A stretch of 64,000 nucleotides of DNA from NCBI GenBank assembly GCA_030538425.1, contig JAUNTZ010000008.1:2969-66968 (forward strand), read 5' to 3'. Positions within the stretch are counted from its first letter, which is position 1. Each line of letters opens with the position of its first letter. The position numbers and the translations under genes were made by a program. Source of the DNA: Paracoccus sp. (in: a-proteobacteria). GTDB taxonomy: Bacteria > Pseudomonadota > Alphaproteobacteria > Rhodobacterales > Rhodobacteraceae. Of this stretch, positions 61,072-64,000 are shown piece by piece. The notes below the pieces were generated by a model. The model did not search any database. It saw only the letters and a list, made by a program, of their open reading frames with translations, and had not been told where the DNA came from.

Positions 61072-61547
61072 GGCGCCGGATCGGCTTGTCGGTCTGTTCC
61101 TTGGACCAGATCGGCGCGGTTTCATCGATGCGGGCGGTGATTCGGGCTGGCGCAGATCGTCGGTTATGCGCCGACGGCCTTCGGGTTGGTGGTCGAGATG
61201 CGTCGGCGCGCAAGACAGACTGCCACCGCATGAGTTCAAGCTGGCAGGCGCATGCGCTCTTCATTCAAGCAAATGTCGCGAGCGAGGCGAAGCGTAATTG
61301 CGCGCACATCGCGCTGGGCGTGGTGGTCTTGGCCGATAGTCACGACCCGGCCGGCAGGTCAACAGCTCGGGCGGGGTTGTTAGGATCGTCTGGCAAAACC
61401 GCGTGATCCGACGCGGGGCGCGCAGGCGCGCAGAATCTCAAAGCGGGGCAACCACCAGAACACGGGCTCGGGATCATCGCATCCGCTGCGAGGCGGAGGC
61501 GGGAAAATCGGCAAAGCCGTAACAAAAACCCAGATCGCGCCTGCCGT
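61072..61547. other. 476-base non-coding gap
   Basis: Between convergent rnd and fabH. No gene, terminator or RNA is recognised with confidence. Open frames are short and lack family features. It could hold decayed sequence like the other gaps, but I could not see a clear period. Confidence 0.35.
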
Positions 61548-62519
61548 TTACCAGCGCAACAGAACGCTGCCCCAGCTCAGCCCGCCGCCGATCGCTTCGG
61601 TCAGGATCAGGTCGCCCTCCCGGAACCGGCCCTCGCGGTCGGCGACCGACAGCGCCAGCGGGATGGAGGCGGCGGAGGTGTTGCCGTGATCGGCGACGGT
61701 CAGCACGACCCGCTCCATCGGAAGGCCCATCTTTTGCGCGGTCGAGGTGATGATGCGGGCATTGGCCTGATGGGGCACCAGCCAGTCGATATCGCCCGCT
61801 TCAAGCCCCGCCTTTTCCAACGTAGCCCGGGCGGTTTTCGCAAGTTTTTCAACAGCATGGCGGAAAACCAGATTGCCCTGCATCCGCAGGCTCCCGGCGG
61901 TTCCGGTCGATGAGACGCCGCCATCGACGTAAAGCAGCTCACGGAAATTGCCGTCGCTGTTGAGGTCCGAGGCCAGAATGCCGCGGTCAGCCGAATGGCC
62001 CTCACCCTTTGCGGCCTCAAGCACGACCGCGCCCGCGCCGTCCCCGAACAGAACGCAGGTGCTGCGGTCGCTCCAGTCCATGATGCGCGAAAAGGTCTCC
62101 GCGCCGATCACCAGCACACGCTGCGCCTGACCCGACCGGATCAGCGCATCGGCATTGGCCAGTGCGAACACGAAACCCGCGCACACCGCCTGCACATCGA
62201 AGGCAAAGCCGCGCGCCATGCCCAGCCGGGCCTGCACCATGGTTGCGACCGCCGGGAAGGTCAGGTCGGGGGTCGAGGTGGCCAGAACAATCGCGTCGAT
62301 ATCATCGGCGCCAAGCCCGGCATTCTCAAGCGCGGCGCGCGCGGCATGAAGGCCCAGATCCGAGGTCATCTCACCCTCGGCGGCGAAATGGCGCCGCTCG
62401 ATCCCGGTGCGTTCACGGATCCAGGCGTCGCTTGTCTCAAGCCGTTCCTCGAACCAGCTATTCTCAACCACCCGTTCGGGCAGGTAATGGCCGGTTGCGC
62501 GGATCACTGAACGAATCAT
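61548..62519 (-). CDS. fabH: 3-oxoacyl-ACP synthase III (KAS III)
   Basis: Starts type II fatty acid synthesis by condensing acetyl-CoA with malonyl-ACP. The catalytic triad is visible: Cys in [11 protein letters not shown] near residue 113, His in [10 protein letters not shown] near 249 and Asn in [10 protein letters not shown] near 279. [10 protein letters not shown] near the start is the CoA-binding Trp/Arg region. The 323-residue length is standard. It overlaps plsX by 4 bases (ATGA) and is the last gene of the rpmF-plsX-fabH run. Confidence 0.97.
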   Translation of the reverse strand: MIRSVIRATGHYLPERVVENSWFEERLETSDAWIRERTGIERRHFAAEGEMTSDLGLHAARAALENAGLGADDIDAIVLATSTPDLTFPAVATMVQARLGMARGFAFDVQAVCAGFVFALANADALIRSGQAQRVLVIGAETFSRIMDWSDRSTCVLFGDGAGAVVLEAAKGEGHSADRGILASDLNSDGNFRELLYVDGGVSSTGTAGSLRMQGNLVFRHAVEKLAKTARATLEKAGLEAGDIDWLVPHQANARIITSTAQKMGLPMERVVLTVADHGNTSAASIPLALSVADREGRFREGDLILTEAIGGGLSWGSVLLRW

Positions 62520-63631
62520 GCCGCACCTTCTTCGGCAGAGGGGGCATCGCTCGGCATTTCAGGCGTGCCTGCCGCAGCCAGCCGCGCCGCCAGACGCTCG
62601 TGAAAGCCCGAACGCGCCAGCTCAAAGGCCAGCTTGATCGCGGCTGAGACGCCGGTCTCATCCGCCGAGCCGTGGGATTTGACCACCGTGCCGTTCAGGC
62701 CCAAAAACACGCCGCCATTCACCCGGCGCGGGTCGATCCGCTTTTGCAGACGCCGCAATGAGGTCATCGCCAGCAGCGCGGCGAATTTTGACATGATCGA
62801 GTTGTTGAACGCCTCACGCAGGAAATCCGCGACCAGTTTCGCGGTGCCCTCGCCGGTTTTCAGCGCGATATTGCCGGTGAATCCGTCGGTCACGATCACA
62901 TCGGCGCGCTTTGACGGAAGGTCGCTGCCCTCAACGAAACCGACAAAATCATATTTGCCGCGATCCTGACCATCGGTGATCAGCTCATGGGCCAGCTTGA
63001 GCTCGGCCCGGCCCTTATGTTCCTCAGTCCCGACATTCAGCAGGCCGACGCGCGGACGCTCCAGCCCCAGACCGTTGCGGGCATAGGCCGCGCCCATCAT
63101 CGCATATTGCAGAAGATCGGGCGCATCGGCGCGGATATCGGCGCCGACATCCAGCATGACGTTGAAGCCCTGAGGATTGCGCGAGGGCCACAGGCAGGCG
63201 ATGGCCGGACGGTTCACGCCGGGCAGCTTGCGCAGCCGGATCATCGACAAAGCCATCAGCGCGCCGGTATTGCCGCAAGACACGGCGACGGTCGCCTCAC
63301 CCGCGCGCACCGATTCGACGGCAGACCACATCGAGGTGCCCTGCGCGTTGCGGATCACCTGGCTGGGCTTGTCATGCATGGTCACGACCGCATCGGCGTG
63401 ACGGATCACGCAGCGTTCGGCCAGACCGCGCCTTTTGGCGATCAGCCGGGTCAGCTCAGCCTCAGGGCCGTGGACGATAAACCGGATCTGGGGGTTCTTC
63501 TCGGCGCTGCGGGCAATGCCCGCCACCACGGCGGCGGGGCCGTGGTCGCCGCCCATCGCGTCAACCGAAATGACCACATCCGCAGCGGGTGCCGCTGCGG
63601 GGATCTGATTCTGTTCCGCTTGACCGGACAT
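62516..63631 (-). CDS. plsX: Phosphate acyltransferase PlsX
   Basis: Makes acyl phosphate from acyl-ACP for phosphatidic acid synthesis. [20 protein letters not shown] at about residues 20-39, [37 protein letters not shown] and [20 protein letters not shown] are the family segments. The protein has 371 residues, with an Ala-rich N-terminal extension of about 18 residues. It lies 20 bases downstream of rpmF and is coupled to fabH, linking phospholipid, fatty acid and ribosome gene expression as in many bacteria. Confidence 0.97.
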   Translation of the reverse strand: MSGQAEQNQIPAAAPAADVVISVDAMGGDHGPAAVVAGIARSAEKNPQIRFIVHGPEAELTRLIAKRRGLAERCVIRHADAVVTMHDKPSQVIRNAQGTSMWSAVESVRAGEATVAVSCGNTGALMALSMIRLRKLPGVNRPAIACLWPSRNPQGFNVMLDVGADIRADAPDLLQYAMMGAAYARNGLGLERPRVGLLNVGTEEHKGRAELKLAHELITDGQDRGKYDFVGFVEGSDLPSKRADVIVTDGFTGNIALKTGEGTAKLVADFLREAFNNSIMSKFAALLAMTSLRRLQKRIDPRRVNGGVFLGLNGTVVKSHGSADETGVSAAIKLAFELARSGFHERLAARLAAAGTPEMPSDAPSAEEGAA

Positions 63632-63651
63632 GACCTGCGCCGCCGACCCGA

Positions 63652-63858
63652 TCAGGCCGCGTCGTCGTCCAGGTCGATCTCATTCGCCTTGGCCACGACC
63701 TCACGGTCGGCATAATGGCCGCAGGACGGGCAGACGTGATGCGGGCGCTTGAGTTCGCCGCAATTGGTGCATTCGTTCGGGTTTCCCGCAACCAGAGCAT
63801 CATGTGCGCGGCGCATGTTGCGCTTGGAACGGGTCACGCGATTCTGAGGGACAGCCAT
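63652..63858 (-). CDS. rpmF: Ribosomal protein L32
   Basis: A 68-residue large-subunit protein. [20 protein letters not shown] is the canonical start, and the zinc ribbon has Cys-x2-Cys in ECTNCGE and Cys-x2-Cys in VCPSCGHY, so it is the zinc-binding form. The C-terminus is a short acidic tail (EIDLDDDAA). It heads the plsX-fabH run. A 7-bp hairpin GGCCGCA/TGCGGCC lies at 63880-63899, just upstream of the start. Confidence 0.97.
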   Translation of the reverse strand: MAVPQNRVTRSKRNMRRAHDALVAGNPNECTNCGELKRPHHVCPSCGHYADREVVAKANEIDLDDDAA

Positions 63859-63879
63859 GTCACAACCTCGGATTGGATG

Positions 63880-63899
63880 GGCCGCAAAGGGCTGCGGCC
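63880..63899 (-). other. Hairpin in the rpmF upstream region
   Basis: GGCCGCA and TGCGGCC form a 7-bp stem 22 bases upstream of the rpmF start. It could be leader structure or the terminator of an upstream gene outside the window; there is no U-tract on either strand. No gene is seen from here to the window edge. Confidence 0.35.
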
Positions 63900-64000
63900 A
63901 GTGTCATAAAAAAGTCAGAGCCGCGCAGATAAGCCACAAATGCACCATGCGCAAGTCAAATCGCACATGATGGGCCAATTCGCGCGGACCCTGTTCGTCC

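Overview
The window is a high-GC chromosomal segment of an alphaproteobacterium, most likely family Rhodobacteraceae. Supporting marks are an FnrL-type FNR with the CxxC-x7-CxxC layout, the flagellin-FlaF-FlbT-DUF1217 order, a DksA that keeps one zinc cysteine, a MobB-MoeA fusion, glyQ and glyS split by a small membrane-anchored protein, and the rpmF-plsX-fabH order. It is not a phage or a plasmid. I saw no rRNA, tRNA or CRISPR array. The only insertion-sequence trace is a dead IS5-type remnant near 52.1-52.5 kb.

Layout. 0-7.4 kb: end of an SDR oxidoreductase, then leftward moeA/mobB, mobA and fdhD (molybdenum cofactor and formate dehydrogenase maturation), tpiA and hemN, with divergent fnrL behind an FNR box, then a DUF599 membrane protein. 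7.4-16 kb: a repeat-filled gap, a small heat shock protein, a patatin-like lipase, the psuG-psuK pseudouridine pair with a penicillin-acylase homologue, a 3-hydroxyisobutyrate-dehydrogenase-like enzyme and an omptin-like outer-membrane protease. 17-29 kb: a sugar region. A leftward CUT1 ABC transporter operon with a Gfo/Idh/MocA dehydrogenase begins with a broken murQ. A divergent amino-sugar kinase is followed by a ROK regulator, an SsuABC/TauABC-type transporter and a formylglycine sulfatase. The region suggests scavenging of amino sugars and sulfate esters. 30-44 kb: a SPOR/peptidoglycan-binding protein, glyQ, a DUF6446-like gene, glyS with a large low-GC in-frame insert, selD, a PPDK-like protein, a cell-wall hydrolase, folB-folP-glmM and a flavoprotein monooxygenase. 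44.7-51.9 kb: dksA, a MoxR ATPase, a COQ10-like protein, a DAO-family oxidase, an exported protein, a DjlA-like J-protein and trpA. 53.6-64 kb: an M20 hydrolase, DUF4202, cbpA-cbpM, the flagellin cluster, rnd, fabH, plsX and rpmF.

The most striking signal is between the genes. Several gaps are filled with diverged head-to-tail repeats. In five of them the repeat contains the 3' end, including the stop codon, of the gene at one edge: SPOR gene (138 bp), cell-wall hydrolase (26-27 bp), folB/folP (158 bp), DjlA-like gene (230-238 bp) and trpA (about 111 bp). At folB/folP the copies are recent and have created two 53-codon chimeric reading frames that keep the ATGA stop-start overlaps. Two further gaps (7.5-7.9 kb and 52.5-53.6 kb) hold tandem repeats with no visible gene-end origin. 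A separate 32-bp motif, nearly identical at 29.6 and 39.9 kb and looser at 43.5 and 50.7 kb, sits downstream of genes in the direction of transcription.

Other points worth attention are the foreign-looking insert in glyS, the loss of the nucleophile serine in the penicillin-acylase homologue, the internally deleted murQ, and an omptin with its catalytic Asp/Asp and Asp-His residues in an alphaproteobacterium. All calls come from reading the sequence; no database search was possible.
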